DNA of 20,776 nt from a virus. This document shows positions 20,316 through 20,776 of the stretch, in pieces. The number at the start of each line of letters is the position of its first letter. Position 1 is the stretch's first letter. A program made the position numbers and the translations under genes. The DNA is taken from positions 1 through 20,776 of the IMG/VR virus record IMGVR_UViG_3300033144_005184. One strand, written 5' to 3'. Under the pieces are notes generated by a model. That model ran no database searches. It had not been told where the DNA came from and worked only from the letters and a program-made list of their open reading frames with translations.

Positions 20316-20361
20316 TAACAACTAAGCTCCTGCCAGGCCTGGCAGGAGCAATCATAGGAGA
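20308..20361 (+). repeat. Cassette header, copy 3 (54-bp exact repeat)
   Basis: It is identical to 19337-19390, including the preceding gene's stop codon and the 24-bp palindrome (20326-20349). Here the AGGAG is followed six bases later by the ATG at 20367, so this copy is functional as a gene header. Confidence 0.9.
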
Positions 20362-20366
20362 GATGT

Positions 20367-20606
20367 ATGAGTAAAATGGGAAATCACGTAATCGCGAAAT
20401 ACGAGTCACAGGACACAACAGGCCTAACACGCCACGTTGATGCGCTAGCTCGGGAGCTTGAAGAAGCTGCTGAGCTGGAGAGGTTAGCAGAGCTAACCTA
20501 TAAGCTCGCGCTCACAAAGTGCGACAGTTTTGAATTGAACGAGGACTTGTTCCACTGCGATGACATGGAAGCCATCATAGTATGCCTACGCGCGTACTTC
20601 AAATAG
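20367..20606 (+). CDS. Hypothetical small acidic helical protein (79 aa)
   Basis: The 79-aa product starts at ATG 20367, six bases after AGGAG; an overlapping ATG at 20363 opens a three-codon frame only. Residues 20-50 form a probable amphipathic or coiled-coil helix (LTRHVDALARELEEAAELERLAELTYKLALTK), and the C-terminal part is acidic (ELNEDLFHCDDMEAI). No family was recognised. The helix could mediate binding to a host or phage protein. It is the fourth gene in the rightward cassette array. Confidence 0.72.
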   Translation: MSKMGNHVIAKYESQDTTGLTRHVDALARELEEAAELERLAELTYKLALTKCDSFELNEDLFHCDDMEAIIVCLRAYFK

Positions 20607-20608
20607 CA

Positions 20609-20656
20609 GTAACACCCACAAGCCCCTGCCTGCCTGGCAGGGGCATCATAGGAGAA
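20609..20656 (+). repeat. Cassette header, copy 4
   Basis: This header has TAACACCCACAAG (a diverged form of TAACAACTAAG), then a perfect stem-loop GCCCCTGCC-TGCCT-GGCAGGGGC (20622-20644) and CATCATAGGAGAA ahead of the ATG at 20661. The loop TGCCT is the same as in the 49-nt stem-loop at 19399-19447. Confidence 0.8.
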
Positions 20657-20660
20657 TAAT

Positions 20661-20776
20661 ATGTTGAACAAAACACAAGCGTTACGAACTTTAAACACAT
20701 CCACATTCACTACAGTGAATGTGGAAGGACGCATCGCGATAAGACGCGAAAAAGACGGCAGCTATGCCGTTAGCGA
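20661..20776 (+). CDS. Hypothetical protein, partial (3' end beyond window)
   Basis: ATG at 20661 follows AGGAG with a six-base spacer and opens a frame that stays open to the right edge (38 codons, MLNKTQALRTLNTSTF...). The visible part is basic with a beta-like stretch (TFTTVNVEGRIAIRREKDGSYAV) suggesting a small beta domain. A perfect 11-bp inverted repeat with loop TACA (20700-20725) lies within the first 22 codons and would form a stable hairpin in the mRNA. No family was recognised. Confidence 0.6.
   Translation, partial: MLNKTQALRTLNTSTFTTVNVEGRIAIRREKDGSYAVS

Noticed and set aside
19337-20656. CRISPR array suggested by regularly repeated palindromes on the right
   Set aside because: Spacing is hundreds of bases and the intervals are genes with start codons and ribosome-binding sites, not short spacers.
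1-20776. tRNA genes or an integrase/attachment site
   Set aside because: No cloverleaf-like sequence and no recombinase motif were seen in the window; lysogeny cannot be judged from this piece.

Overview
The window is a piece of a tailed double-stranded DNA bacteriophage (Caudoviricetes). From about 1 to 18.1 kb almost every gene is on the minus strand, tightly packed and often overlapping by 1-20 bases. Read in transcription order (right to left) it is a virion morphogenesis operon. The order is: an unknown 100-aa protein, a probable small terminase, dUTPase, large terminase, two small unknowns, a P22-type portal, a scaffold-like protein, a tiny CsrA-like protein, an N4-gp56/DUF4043-type major capsid protein, a probable decoration protein, a head-tail adaptor, a lysis block (GH24 lysozyme, DUF1353 protein, one-TM holin-like protein), and then a run of tail or receptor-binding proteins to the left edge. 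The P22-like portal, the adaptor and the absence of a tape-measure gene fit a short-tailed phage, but the genome continues past both edges, so this is an inference. The host cannot be named; the phage-type genes and strong Shine-Dalgarno sites and sigma70-like promoter point only to a Gram-negative bacterium.

From 18.1 to 18.9 kb the organisation changes: a lone plus-strand basic protein (18149-18520) faces a minus-strand HNH endonuclease (18563-18844), which has a near-consensus sigma70 promoter embedded in inverted repeats. From 18.9 kb to the right edge, transcription is rightward. Five small unrelated-looking genes (the last cut by the window edge) are interspersed with recurrent hairpin and ribosome-binding-site modules and terminator-like stem-loops. 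This looks like an early or host-takeover region built from exchangeable cassettes.

Points most worth attention are: (1) a 59-aa CsrA/RsmA-like protein, below usual ORF cut-offs, between scaffold and capsid genes, followed by a hairpin with GGA in its loop in the capsid leader; (2) an 86-aa acidic protein that is not an SSB but ends in an SSB-like C-terminal tip (DDEIPF); (3) a ~45-bp repeat family carried in frame inside coding sequences around the small terminase and dUTPase; (4) the repeated cassette headers on the right, including one orphan header fused to a 49-nt near-perfect stem-loop. All functional calls come from reading the sequence; no database search was possible.
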